Shown here: piece after piece, positions 7,188 through 16,856 of the stretch
Layout: each line of letters opens with the position of its first letter
How positions within the stretch are numbered: position 1 is the stretch's first letter
DNA from: an uncultured Bacteroides sp.
GTDB lineage: Bacteria > Bacteroidota > Bacteroidia > Bacteroidales > Bacteroidaceae
Length of the DNA: 63,938 nucleotides
Direction: 5' to 3'
NCBI GenBank assembly: GCA_905203765.1
Contig: CAJKXC010000012.1
Span: 1-63,938 of the forward strand
Position numbers and translations under genes: made by a program
Notes under the pieces: model-generated
Seen by the model: the letters and a program-made list of their open reading frames with translations, nothing else
Databases searched by the model: none
What the model was told of the DNA's origin: nothing

Positions 7188-10100
7188 ATGAAAACCAAAC
7201 TTTATACCTTCCTTCTCTCCTCGTTGTTTTGCACCGCCGCCCTCGCCGATAACGAGCCGTGGCAGAATCCGCAGGTCAACGAGATAAACAGAGAACCGAT
7301 GTCCGCGCACTTCACTCCTTTCAAGAATGAAGCCGCCGCCTTGAAGCAACGCGCTCTGCCTGCCGACGTCCGGTTCGATGTAAATCCTGCCACGGAACGC
7401 CGCATTTCGCTGGACGGCACCTGGAAGTTCCTCTTCTCGAAGAACAACGACCTCTGCCCCAAAGATTTCCAAAAGCCTGGCTACAGTACCCGCAAATGGA
7501 GCAAGATAGAAGTTCCCGGAAGCTGGGAGCTGCAAGGCTTCGATGCACCTATCTATACGGACACGCGCTATCCATTCCCCGCCAATCCGCCGTATGTACC
7601 TGCCGACTACAACCCGGTGGGCGCCTACATCCGCGAATTCAACGTGCCTGCCGGTTGGGAAGGCATGGATATCTTCCTCGACTTCGAGGGAGTGGAGTCT
7701 GCCTATTATGTTTGGGTGAACGGCGAACTTGCCGGTTATGCCGAAGACAGCCGCCTGCCGTCGCACTTCAACGTTACCAAGCTGTTGAAGAAGGGCAGCA
7801 ACAAGCTGGCTGTAAAAGTATTCCGCTACAGCGACGGTTCCTATCTGGAAGGACAGGACTACTGGAAATACAGCGGCATCGAACGCAGCGTCTACCTCTA
7901 TGCCCGCCCGCAAAGCCGCGTCAAGGACTTCAAGATGACCGCCGAACTGGTGAACGGATATAAGGACGGTGAACTGTACCTCGACATCCTGCTCCACCAG
8001 CCGAAGGCAGGAGAAACGGTGGAAGTGAAAGTGATGGACGGCGAAGCGGTAGCTTACGACCAGAAGAAGACCCTTACTTCTGCCACCGATACCCTGTTCA
8101 CCATCGGGGAGATGTTCCCCAACGCACGTCCCTGGAACGCCGAAACGCCGAACACCTATACATTGGTGGTCAGCACCTTCGACGCACAAGGCCGTCCTCT
8201 GGAATCATTCACCCACCTCTTCGGTTTCCGCACGGTGGAGATGAAGAACGGAATGCAACTGATTAACGGCCAGGCAGTGCTCTTCAAAGGCGTGAACCGC
8301 CACGAGCACGATGCCCACAAGGGTCGCACCATAAGCGTGGCATCCATGATACACGACATCCAGTTAATGAAACAGTTCAACCTGAACGCCGTGCGCAACT
8401 GCCACTACCCCAACAACGCCCCCTGGTACGAACTCTGCACCGAGTTCGGACTCTACATGGTGTCCGAAGCCAACATCGAAAGCCACGGCATGATGGACCA
8501 CAAAGACGGCACGCTCGCCAACTATCCCGATTGGGAACTCCCCTTCATGCAACGCATGAGCCGGATGATAGCCCGCGACCGCAACGTGACCTCTATCGTC
8601 ACCTGGTCTTTGGGTAATGAATCGGGCTACGGCAAGCACTTCGAAACGCTGTACGACTACACCAAGAGCGTAGACATCACCCGCCCCGTACAGTACGAAG
8701 GCGGCGGCTACCAAGCCAAGAGCGATATCTACTGCCCGATGTACGCCCGCATCTGGCGGCTTCGCCAGCACGTGAACCAACGCGATGCCCGCCCGCTGAT
8801 TCTCTGCGAGTATGCACACGCCATGGGCAACAGCGTAGGAAACTTCCAGGACTACTGGGACCTGATTTACAAATACGACCAGCTGCAAGGCGGCTTCATC
8901 TGGGACTGGGTGGACCAGACCTTCGCCATCAAAGACGAGAAGGGACACGACATCGAAGCCTTCGGCGGTGACATGGGATTCGTAGGCATCGTCAACGACT
9001 CCAACTTCTGCGCCAACGGACTGGTAGCTGCCGACCGCAGCCTGCACCCGCACATCTATGAAGTGAAGAAAGTACTACAATATATCCATTTTGAACCGCT
9101 CGCCTTCACAGCCAACAAGATAAAGGTAACCAACTGGCACGACTTCATCGGCCTCGAAGGCTACACCCTGCGCTGGGCAGTAGAATGCGACGGCAAGACG
9201 GTACAAAGCGGCGAAACGGATTTCCCCGCCATCGCTCCCCGCACTTCCGCCAACATCGAACTGCCGCTGAAGGCACTCCCTGCCGACGGCAAAGAGTACT
9301 TCCTCACCCTGCGCGCCTTCACCAAGCAAGCAGCGCCGCTGGTGCCGAAGGGACACGAAGTTGCCATCGAGCAATGGGTATTGCCCTCTGTTCCGGTTGC
9401 CAAGGCTGCCCAACCCGTGAACGGAACGCTGACAGTGAACCGCGGCACCGATGCCCTTACGCTGAAAGGCAACAACTTCCAGATAGCCTTCTCTACCAAG
9501 AGCGGCGAAATGACGGAACTCGCCTACAACGGAAAGAACCTCATCCAGGAAGGTCTGCAACCCAACTTCTGGCGTCCGCTGACCGACAATGACATCCCGA
9601 ACGGCCACCTAAAACGTTGCGCCACCTGGAAGAACGCCGGACGTGACGCCAAGTTGCAGAACATCGACGTGAAGGAAGGCAACCAAATGGCAACCGTCAC
9701 CGCCACCTACCGCATGGAAGCACAGGATGCCACGCTGCAGACAACCTACAACATCCGTCCGAACGGTGCCGTACAGGTAACGATGCACTTCACGCCCGGC
9801 ATGCGGACGTTGTACGAAATACCGCGCCTGGGTATGCGCATGATACTCCCTGCCGAATACGAAATGATGACCTGGCTGGGACGCGGACCGCAGGAGAACT
9901 ATGCCGACCGCAAAACGGGAGCGCTGGTAGGACTGTACAACGCCACGGTTTGGGAACAATACCACCCGTACGTACGTGCCCAGGAGACAGCCAACCACTG
10001 CGACGTGCGCTGGACTGCCCTGCGCAATGCCGCCGGCGAAGGTCTGCTCGTCACCGGTGAAGAACCGTTGAGCGTCAGCGTCTGGAACTTCCCGATGGAA

Positions 10101-10340
10101 GACATCGAGTATCGCCCGTCCCAGGTAGAACGCCGCCACGGTGGAAGCATCGAGAAGAAAGATATGGTATGGCTCAACATCGACCACCTGCAAATGGGTG
10201 TGGGCGGTGACAATACATGGGGCGCACAGGTGCATCCCGAGTATACCATCACTCCGCACGAATGGAAGTACAGCTTCACACTGCAACCACTGGCTCCCGC
10301 CGAGGATGCAGCGGAAAAAGCACATAAGAACTGGTTCTAA
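7188..10340 (+). CDS. Glycoside hydrolase family 2 beta-galactosidase
   Basis: About 1050 residues. The ATG at 7188 is chosen because it gives a type I signal peptide (cut after AALA, about residue 20); an ATG 9 bp earlier only adds three residues. It has the LacZ-type five-domain layout: jelly-roll (about 60-235), immunoglobulin-like, TIM barrel (about 350-640), a second Ig-like domain and the small beta chain (about 770-1040). Catalytic acid/base Glu478 lies in WSLGNESGYG and nucleophile Glu541 in LCEYAHAMGNS. The signal peptide points to the periplasm, acting on imported galactosides. It is followed 20 bp later by the GH63-like gene. Both genes are visibly richer in G+C than susCD. Confidence 0.92.
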   Translation: MKTKLYTFLLSSLFCTAALADNEPWQNPQVNEINREPMSAHFTPFKNEAAALKQRALPADVRFDVNPATERRISLDGTWKFLFSKNNDLCPKDFQKPGYSTRKWSKIEVPGSWELQGFDAPIYTDTRYPFPANPPYVPADYNPVGAYIREFNVPAGWEGMDIFLDFEGVESAYYVWVNGELAGYAEDSRLPSHFNVTKLLKKGSNKLAVKVFRYSDGSYLEGQDYWKYSGIERSVYLYARPQSRVKDFKMTAELVNGYKDGELYLDILLHQPKAGETVEVKVMDGEAVAYDQKKTLTSATDTLFTIGEMFPNARPWNAETPNTYTLVVSTFDAQGRPLESFTHLFGFRTVEMKNGMQLINGQAVLFKGVNRHEHDAHKGRTISVASMIHDIQLMKQFNLNAVRNCHYPNNAPWYELCTEFGLYMVSEANIESHGMMDHKDGTLANYPDWELPFMQRMSRMIARDRNVTSIVTWSLGNESGYGKHFETLYDYTKSVDITRPVQYEGGGYQAKSDIYCPMYARIWRLRQHVNQRDARPLILCEYAHAMGNSVGNFQDYWDLIYKYDQLQGGFIWDWVDQTFAIKDEKGHDIEAFGGDMGFVGIVNDSNFCANGLVAADRSLHPHIYEVKKVLQYIHFEPLAFTANKIKVTNWHDFIGLEGYTLRWAVECDGKTVQSGETDFPAIAPRTSANIELPLKALPADGKEYFLTLRAFTKQAAPLVPKGHEVAIEQWVLPSVPVAKAAQPVNGTLTVNRGTDALTLKGNNFQIAFSTKSGEMTELAYNGKNLIQEGLQPNFWRPLTDNDIPNGHLKRCATWKNAGRDAKLQNIDVKEGNQMATVTATYRMEAQDATLQTTYNIRPNGAVQVTMHFTPGMRTLYEIPRLGMRMILPAEYEMMTWLGRGPQENYADRKTGALVGLYNATVWEQYHPYVRAQETANHCDVRWTALRNAAGEGLLVTGEEPLSVSVWNFPMEDIEYRPSQVERRHGGSIEKKDMVWLNIDHLQMGVGGDNTWGAQVHPEYTITPHEWKYSFTLQPLAPAEDAAEKAHKNWF

Positions 10341-10360
10341 ATTATAAAGCAATAAACAAT

Positions 10361-12289
10361 ATGCGACATAAATTTATTCCTTTTATACTCTCTGCTCTGT
10401 TGCTGGCAGGCCTCACCGCCTGCAGCACCGGCAGCAAAAGTGTAGCCGAGAAACGGTATGCCTTCGACAACATACTGGACATCGCCTACACACCCGATAC
10501 CCTGCACCGGTGCTACGGATGGTTCACCGACGCCGGCTCATGGATGGGATTCACCCCGCCCGAAAAAGACAAATGGGTAAACGGCTTCTGCGGCCCCTTC
10601 AGCCTCGATATGTTCCGCCGTCAGTGGATGGCGCAGTCCGCCACCGTCGTGGGCTTTGCCAAAGATGCCGGAGCGGTCTTCACGCCCGACTCTACCTGCT
10701 ATTATCCCGGTGAACTCTACCTCTCCGCCCACAGCGCCGACGGCAGCATCACGCAGCGCCTCAACTTCGTCAGCGCCTCAACCGCCCTGCTTCGCATCGA
10801 GGCAGACCGTGCCGAAGACCTGCTGCTGACCGGCAGCCAATGGGGACGCAACATCACCGTCAGCGTAGAGCAGCAAACCGTCATTGCCCGCCATCCCAGC
10901 GGCGAATGCGTCACAGTGACCTTTACCCCGGATGTAGTGCTGACGGCAGGCGACAACAACTATACCGCCCTCGTCCGCGCACCCAGGTACCCCGTCAACG
11001 TAGCCATCTCCTTCTTCACCTCGGAAAAAGATATGGCTGCCGGACGGCAGAACCTGCCCGCCCTGCTGAACCACCCCGAAGGTGCGTTGCAAATCAACGC
11101 CGACCGTTGGGAAGGCTACCTCACCAAGATACTACGCACGGACATGAAGCCCGAGTACGACCGCATTGCCGTGAAAGCCGTCACCACCCTTATCTCCAAC
11201 TGGCGCACGCACCGCGGCGGACTGTTGCACGAGGGCATCATCCCCAGCCATGCCGTGGGTTACTTCGTCGGTTTCTGGGCATGGGACAGCTGGCGTTTCA
11301 GTGCCGGCACCGCCAAGTTCGACCCCGAACTGGCAAAGAACAACATCCGCGCCATGTTCGACTACCAGCAACCGGACGGCATGATAATCGACTGCATCTA
11401 CACCGACCCGTCGGAAAACAATGCCCGCGACAGCAAGCCCCCCCTGGTATGCTGGGCGGTAGACGAAATCTTCACCCACACGGGCGACACGACTTTCGTA
11501 GCCGAGATGTACCCGCAACTGCTCTCCTACTATAAATGGTGGTATCAGAAGCGCGACCACAACCGCAACGGCATGTGCGAATACGGCGCCACCGACGGCA
11601 CACTCGAAGCTGCTGCCTGGGAAAGCGGCATGGACAACGCCATCCGCTTTGACAACGCCGTGATGCTGAAGAACGACGGCGCCGACGACGCCTGGAGCAT
11701 GGACCAGGAAAGTGTAGACCTGAACGCCTACCTGGCACTGGAATGCAAACTGCTGAAGAAATTCGCCGGACTGCTGAAAGTTCCTTTCGACGCACCGGAT
11801 TACAGCGACAAGGTAGCCGACTACTTCTTCGACCGCAACATCAACTTCTTCTGTGACCGCCGCCTGAAGGACGGCTCGTTCATCGAAGAGCCGGGCTGCG
11901 AAGCCTACACCCCGCTATGGACGCAAATAGCCACCCAAGCGCAGGTGGACGCCATGCTGCCCATGTTGCAGGACACCGCGAAGTTCTCTACCTACATCCC
12001 CTTCCCCACCATCGCTGCGGACAATCCCAAGTACAATCCGCGCGGCTACTGGCGTGGTCCCATCTGGCTGGACCAGACGTACTTCGCCATCCGCGGACTG
12101 CGCAACTATGGTTACAACAAGCTGGCGGATGAATACACCCTTCAAGTCTTCGACCGCCTGAGCGGACTGAAAGAAGGGGCGCCCATTCACGAGAACTACG
12201 GCACGCACACAGGTGAGCGACTGAAAGCGCCGCACTTTAGCTGGAGCTCGTCGCATCTGTTGATGATGTACGATGATTACGGGAAGTAA
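10361..12289 (+). CDS. GH63-like / MGH1-like glycoside hydrolase lipoprotein
   Basis: 642 residues with lipobox LLLAGLTAC (Cys21). After an N-terminal beta domain (about 30-250) comes an (alpha/alpha)6-barrel. The motif GFWAWDSWRF (Asp309) fits the general acid position and HENYG (Glu611) the base position of GH63 exo-glycosidases such as YgjK. NPRGYWRGPIWLDQ is also typical of GH63/GH37-like barrels. The likely reaction is removal of a terminal alpha-glucosyl or related residue; the substrate is not determined. It is co-oriented with, and 20 bp behind, the beta-galactosidase, so both are probably made together. A tandem repeat and strong hairpin follow. Confidence 0.78.
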   Translation: MRHKFIPFILSALLLAGLTACSTGSKSVAEKRYAFDNILDIAYTPDTLHRCYGWFTDAGSWMGFTPPEKDKWVNGFCGPFSLDMFRRQWMAQSATVVGFAKDAGAVFTPDSTCYYPGELYLSAHSADGSITQRLNFVSASTALLRIEADRAEDLLLTGSQWGRNITVSVEQQTVIARHPSGECVTVTFTPDVVLTAGDNNYTALVRAPRYPVNVAISFFTSEKDMAAGRQNLPALLNHPEGALQINADRWEGYLTKILRTDMKPEYDRIAVKAVTTLISNWRTHRGGLLHEGIIPSHAVGYFVGFWAWDSWRFSAGTAKFDPELAKNNIRAMFDYQQPDGMIIDCIYTDPSENNARDSKPPLVCWAVDEIFTHTGDTTFVAEMYPQLLSYYKWWYQKRDHNRNGMCEYGATDGTLEAAAWESGMDNAIRFDNAVMLKNDGADDAWSMDQESVDLNAYLALECKLLKKFAGLLKVPFDAPDYSDKVADYFFDRNINFFCDRRLKDGSFIEEPGCEAYTPLWTQIATQAQVDAMLPMLQDTAKFSTYIPFPTIAADNPKYNPRGYWRGPIWLDQTYFAIRGLRNYGYNKLADEYTLQVFDRLSGLKEGAPIHENYGTHTGERLKAPHFSWSSSHLLMMYDDYGK

Positions 12290-12330
12290 GCCCGTCCGAA
12301 GTATGGGCGAGGTGCTTTCCCCGTACGAGG

Positions 12331-12440
12331 GAACAAAGTTCCCTATACGACTGAACGACCTTCCCTATACGAGTGAACTACCTTCCCAATAGGACTGAAC
12401 AATAGTCCCACTATGAACGAACATAGTGGGACTATTATTT
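12331..12440. repeat. Five-unit 22-bp tandem array anchored on GAAC
   Basis: GAAC occurs at 12331, 12353, 12375, 12397 and 12419, exactly 22 bp apart. The first three units share TTCCCTATACGA-type cores (the third reads TTCCCAATAGGA). The last two form the two arms of the terminator hairpin. It lies between two convergent genes and is non-coding. The register equals that of the array at 884-973 although the core sequence differs. Confidence 0.8.
12401..12436. terminator. Bidirectional terminator between convergent GH63-like and hppA genes
   Basis: AATAGTCCCACTATG (12401-12415) pairs perfectly over 15 bp with 12422-12436 around a 6-base loop. T-rich and A-rich flanks suit both directions. Confidence 0.85.
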
Positions 12441-12470
12441 ATCTAACAATGAACTACTTAGAGAGCCTTT

Positions 12471-14672
12471 TTAGAACAAGCTCCACGCAACGGTCAATCC
12501 TGCCATCACGATAGCTACCATACTCATCAGCTTGATAAGGATATTGAGGCTCGGGCCGGAAGTATCTTTGAATGGGTCGCCTACGGTATCGCCTACCACA
12601 GTAGCCTTATGAACCTCGCTACCCTTTCCGCCGAAGTTGCCTTCTTCCACATACTTCTTTGCATTGTCCCATGCACCCCCCGCATTCGCCATGAAGATGG
12701 CAAGCACGAATCCGCTGCTCAGTCCGCCGATGAGCAATCCCAGCACACCGGGAACACCGAAAATCAGTCCCGTAAGGATGGGAGCAATAATGGCGATGAG
12801 CGACGGCACCACCATTTCGCGCTGCGCGCCTTTTGTGGAGATGGCTACACAACGCTCGTAGTCCGGTTCAGTCTCGCCCGTCAGGATGCCTTTGATTTCG
12901 CGGAACTGGCGGCGTACCTCGTCCACCATGTGAGAGGCGGCGCGACCTACGGCATTCATCGTCAAACCGCAGAACAGGAACGCCATCATCGAACCGAGGA
13001 ACATACCCGAGAGCACTTTCGGATTCATCAGCGTAACTTCGTAATGGTGCATGAAGTCGAAGAACGTAGCATCCTGTATTCGGACAGCTTCGCCACCGGA
13101 GAAGATTTCAGTCTGCCCGAGGCGCGTCAGGCCGATGCGGATTTCTTCGATATAAGAGGCAAGCAACGCAAGTCCCGTCAAGGCGGCGGAACCGATGGCG
13201 AAGCCCTTGCCCGTGGCGGCAGTGGTATTGCCCAGTGAATCGAGTGCATCCGTACGCTTGCGCACTTCCTCGCCCAAGCCGGACATTTCGGCATTACCGC
13301 CCGCATTGTCGGCTATCGGTCCGTAAGCGTCCGTAGCCAGCGTGATGCCGAGCGTAGACAGCATACCTACCGCGGCAATACCGATGCCATAGAGTCCCAA
13401 ACCGACATTGGAGAAGTCGAAACCGGAAGCAAACAGATAAGAAGCAATGATACCGATAACTACTGCAATCACAGGGATAGCGGTGGACAGCATACCCAGT
13501 CCGATACCGGAAATAATTACCGTAGCCGGACCGGTCTTCCCGCTCTCGCTCAACTTCTGCGTAGGGCGATAGGATTGGGAAGTATAGTACTCGGTAGAAC
13601 GTCCGATGATGATACCCACTACCAGGCCGACTACCACGGAGCAGGAAATCCACATCCAGTTCTCCAATCCCAACAGCCACAGGATAAGGAAGGTAGCCGC
13701 TACGATCAGTACCGAACTAAGGTTGGTACCGAAAGCCAGCGCATTCAGCAAATCGCGCATCTTGGCATTCTCCTTGGTGCGCACCGAGAAGATGCCGATA
13801 ATGGAAAGGATGATGCCCACTGCCGCAATCAGCATCGGTGCAATCACCGCCTTGAACTGCATCAGCGTATCTCCCGTATGAATAAAGGCAGCCGCCCCCA
13901 ATGCAGCCGTTGCCAGAATGGAACCGCAATAACTCTCGTACAAGTCGGCGCCCATGCCTGCCACGTCGCCCACGTTATCACCTACGTTATCGGCAATCGT
14001 CGCCGGGTTTCGCGGGTCGTCTTCCGGGATGCCGGCTTCTACCTTGCCTACCAAGTCGGCACCCACGTCGGCAGCTTTAGTATAGATACCGCCACCCACA
14101 CGGGCAAACAGTGCTTGCGTCGAAGCTCCCATACCGAAGGTCAGCATCGTAGTGGTGATGATGCAGAGCTTATGCGTGGGCGTCATCAGATCGACCGGAA
14201 TCACAACGTTCAGCAACAAATACCAGAAAGAAATGTCGAGCAATCCCAGTCCTACCACTACCAGTCCCATCACCGCACCGCTGCGGAAGGCTATGCGCAA
14301 CCCCGCATTCAGCGAACTGCGGGCAGCATTGGCGGTACGCGCCGAGGCATACGTCGCCGTCTTCATGCCCAAAAAACCGGAAAGACCGGAGAAGAAACCA
14401 CCGGTAAGGAAAGCAACAGGCACCCAGGAATTCTGCACCCCGAAGCCATACGCCATGATAGAGAAAAGGATCACCAGTCCCAAGAATACCCAGCCCACAA
14501 TCTTATACTGTTGACGAAGGTAAGACATCGCCCCCTTACGCACCGCAGCGGCAATTTTAATCATTTGAGGAGTTCCCTCACTCTCCTTCATCATCTGACG
14601 GTGGAAGTACCAGGCGAAACAAAGCGCCAACACAGAAGCGGCTGGAACCAGCCAAAAAAGCATTTGGTCCAT
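12471..14672 (-). CDS. hppA: Membrane-bound cation-pumping pyrophosphatase
   Basis: 733 residues with about 16 hydrophobic segments. The pyrophosphate-binding region is clear: GGGIYTKAADVGADLVGKVEAG, EDDPRNPATIADNVGDNVGDVAGMGADL (about 200-245) and the C-terminal GGAWDNAKKYVE...HKATVVGDTVGDPFKDTSGPS. The subclass site reads GNTTAATGKG; Ala and Gly at the variable positions mark K+-dependent enzymes, whereas K+-independent ones carry Lys. It hydrolyses cytoplasmic pyrophosphate and exports Na+, or Na+ and H+ as reported for a Bacteroides vulgatus homologue. The gene stands alone, convergent with the GH63-like gene. Confidence 0.95.
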   Translation of the reverse strand: MDQMLFWLVPAASVLALCFAWYFHRQMMKESEGTPQMIKIAAAVRKGAMSYLRQQYKIVGWVFLGLVILFSIMAYGFGVQNSWVPVAFLTGGFFSGLSGFLGMKTATYASARTANAARSSLNAGLRIAFRSGAVMGLVVVGLGLLDISFWYLLLNVVIPVDLMTPTHKLCIITTTMLTFGMGASTQALFARVGGGIYTKAADVGADLVGKVEAGIPEDDPRNPATIADNVGDNVGDVAGMGADLYESYCGSILATAALGAAAFIHTGDTLMQFKAVIAPMLIAAVGIILSIIGIFSVRTKENAKMRDLLNALAFGTNLSSVLIVAATFLILWLLGLENWMWISCSVVVGLVVGIIIGRSTEYYTSQSYRPTQKLSESGKTGPATVIISGIGLGMLSTAIPVIAVVIGIIASYLFASGFDFSNVGLGLYGIGIAAVGMLSTLGITLATDAYGPIADNAGGNAEMSGLGEEVRKRTDALDSLGNTTAATGKGFAIGSAALTGLALLASYIEEIRIGLTRLGQTEIFSGGEAVRIQDATFFDFMHHYEVTLMNPKVLSGMFLGSMMAFLFCGLTMNAVGRAASHMVDEVRRQFREIKGILTGETEPDYERCVAISTKGAQREMVVPSLIAIIAPILTGLIFGVPGVLGLLIGGLSSGFVLAIFMANAGGAWDNAKKYVEEGNFGGKGSEVHKATVVGDTVGDPFKDTSGPSLNILIKLMSMVAIVMAGLTVAWSLF

Positions 14673-14809
14673 AGCATTAATTGATTAAAAGGTTAAAATA
14701 GCCCCTAAAAATATTGATTATAAAGAACATATGCAAGGAAAAAAGGAAAGAAACATCCCTATTCATACAAAAAGATACCTCTTTGTCAGCATCCATAGCT
14801 TTTTATTTG

Positions 14810-14817
14810 TATATTTG
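14810..14817 (+). promoter_or_regulatory. -7 element before the histidine kinase gene
   Basis: TATATTTG matches TAnnTTTG, 22 bp before the start codon. The nearest TTTG upstream (14782-14785) is 24 bp away, slightly too far, so this is a partial match. Confidence 0.45.
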
Positions 14818-14839
14818 CCGATGAACAAGCATATTATCT

Positions 14840-16855
14840 ATGAGAAGACGTTTCTGTTATATCTTATTTTCCATACTGGGAATTTCCTATATGCTGGGAC
14901 AAACTTCCGCAACGAGGGACAGCCTCTTGCGCATAGCCACTACTACCACCAATCCCTCTGTGCAGATAGCTTCCTACCGCAATCTGGCCGACCTCTACTT
15001 TGAAAGGCCCGAGGAGCTTTCCTATCTCAAAGAAGCCTGCCATATCGCCCGAAAAGCTGCCTACAAAACCGACGAAATAAATACCCTCACAGACATTACT
15101 TCCGCCTACATCAAGGTCTATGAGATGGATTCTGCCCGGCACTATATGCAGGTAATCGAGCAAATGGCCGATTATGAAGAAACCCTTCCGTACCTCTCTT
15201 TCCTGCGGATGAGAGTATTCGACAAGGAAATCAGGAATAACAACGGCGAGGAAGCCATCGAAGCAGAGTTGAGGTTTCTGAACAATCCCGCCACCGACAA
15301 GAATAATATCTATATTCAGATAGAGCAGGCCTATACCACAGGCGACGGACTCTATCACAAAAACAAGTATAAAGAGGCTCTGAGCTATCTGGCCACTGCC
15401 TACAAGCTCTCCAAGCTCCTGCCCGACCGCGAAGGCGAACGTATCCGCACTACCTCTGCCTGGAGTTACATCAATACGCTCAGTTACTTGGGCGAAACCA
15501 AGGAATTCATCGAATGTATAGAAGACATGCTTCAGCAGTACGAGCGCTTCTACAACCTCTACTATGCCCAGAAGCGCCCTTTCTATAACATCGAGCTGCG
15601 CTATCTGCAATGCTATACTTCCCTGCTGATACGCTGCGACCAGTTGTCCGAGGAAAAGAGAGAGGAATACTACCGGCACGTCTATGACATGAGCAGGAAG
15701 GTAACCGAAGCTATCGACAAGTATAACTGCTTCCTGGCATTGCACTTCTACTCCATGTACAAGAAGGATTATACCGGCGCACTTGCCACTAACGACAGCC
15801 TTATCAAATATTCCGGCATCCTGAGCCCGTCCAACATACCGGGTTTCCTCGAAAATGCATCGCAGATATACGAAGCCATGGGCGACTACAAGAATGCCTT
15901 CAAGTTTCATAAGCTATATGTGCAGAAACAAGACTCCATCGAGTCTTCTGAATTCGCGGAACAGATGAACGAACTACAAGTGAGGTATGATGTAGACAAC
16001 CTGAACTACAAAAACGTCCAACTGCAAAACAAGAACAAGCGCATCCTGCTCATTACCCTCGGTTCTATCCTGTTCCTGGTAATGGTCATCTGCCTCTACT
16101 TGTACTACGACCTGAAGAAAGAAAAAGGGATGAAGAGAACCTTGCACCTGCTGCATCAGAAAGCCGAAGAGAGCGAGAAAATGAAAAGCGCTTTCATCAG
16201 GTCCATGTGCCATGAAATACGTACTCCGCTCAACTCTATCGTCGGCTTCTCCGACATCGTCACCGATGAAACTTTCGACGACGAGGAAAGCAAAAGGGAA
16301 TACTCCAAACTCATCACGCTCAACTCGCAGCTACTCACCTCGCTGATAGAGCATCTGTTCGTGGTGGCCAGCCTCGACTCTTCGGACGAGCCTCTGCCGC
16401 GCGAAATGGTGAATATCCGGAACATCTGTACACACGAGATGAAAAAGGCGGAACAGCAAGGCAAGAGCGACATCACCTACCGACTGGAACTGCCGGAGAA
16501 TGATATCTTTATCTCCAGCAATCAGCAGTATCTGTCGCTGGTCATCGAGAACCTGCTCAACAATGCCAATAAGTTTACCGACCAGGGTACCATATTGCTC
16601 AAGTTGCAGACAAACGAAGCGGAGAAGCGCGTGGAAATAGAAGTCACCGATACGGGACGCGGCATTCCTACCGGCAAGGAAGAAGAGGTGTTCCAGCGTT
16701 TCACCAAACTGGATACCTTCTCCCAAGGGCAAGGAATGGGATTATATTTATGCCGGTTGATTATACAAAGACTGTCCGGCGACATATTCATCGATTCCGA
16801 TTACAAGGACGGAACACGCATGGTAATCTATCTGCCGCTTGATTCCCAAGAATAA
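14840..16855 (+). CDS. Sensor histidine kinase with extracytoplasmic TPR-like domain
   Basis: 671 residues. An N-terminal signal or anchor (about 1-20) precedes a helical region of TPR-like pairs (about 25-375; e.g. YKEALSYLATAYKLSK, GDYKNAFKFHKLYVQKQD). One membrane segment lies at about 401-424 (LLITLGSILFLVMVICLYLY). A short coiled coil and the HisKA domain follow (phospho-acceptor His near 457 in SMCHEIRTPLNSIVGF), then HATPase_c with N box NLLNNANKFTDQG and G boxes DTGRGIPTG and GQGMGLYLC. There is no receiver domain and no adjacent response regulator. The stop codon is one base from that of the convergent sufS, leaving no room for a terminator. Signal and partner are unknown. Confidence 0.85.
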   Translation: MRRRFCYILFSILGISYMLGQTSATRDSLLRIATTTTNPSVQIASYRNLADLYFERPEELSYLKEACHIARKAAYKTDEINTLTDITSAYIKVYEMDSARHYMQVIEQMADYEETLPYLSFLRMRVFDKEIRNNNGEEAIEAELRFLNNPATDKNNIYIQIEQAYTTGDGLYHKNKYKEALSYLATAYKLSKLLPDREGERIRTTSAWSYINTLSYLGETKEFIECIEDMLQQYERFYNLYYAQKRPFYNIELRYLQCYTSLLIRCDQLSEEKREEYYRHVYDMSRKVTEAIDKYNCFLALHFYSMYKKDYTGALATNDSLIKYSGILSPSNIPGFLENASQIYEAMGDYKNAFKFHKLYVQKQDSIESSEFAEQMNELQVRYDVDNLNYKNVQLQNKNKRILLITLGSILFLVMVICLYLYYDLKKEKGMKRTLHLLHQKAEESEKMKSAFIRSMCHEIRTPLNSIVGFSDIVTDETFDDEESKREYSKLITLNSQLLTSLIEHLFVVASLDSSDEPLPREMVNIRNICTHEMKKAEQQGKSDITYRLELPENDIFISSNQQYLSLVIENLLNNANKFTDQGTILLKLQTNEAEKRVEIEVTDTGRGIPTGKEEEVFQRFTKLDTFSQGQGMGLYLCRLIIQRLSGDIFIDSDYKDGTRMVIYLPLDSQE

Positions 16856-16856
16856 A

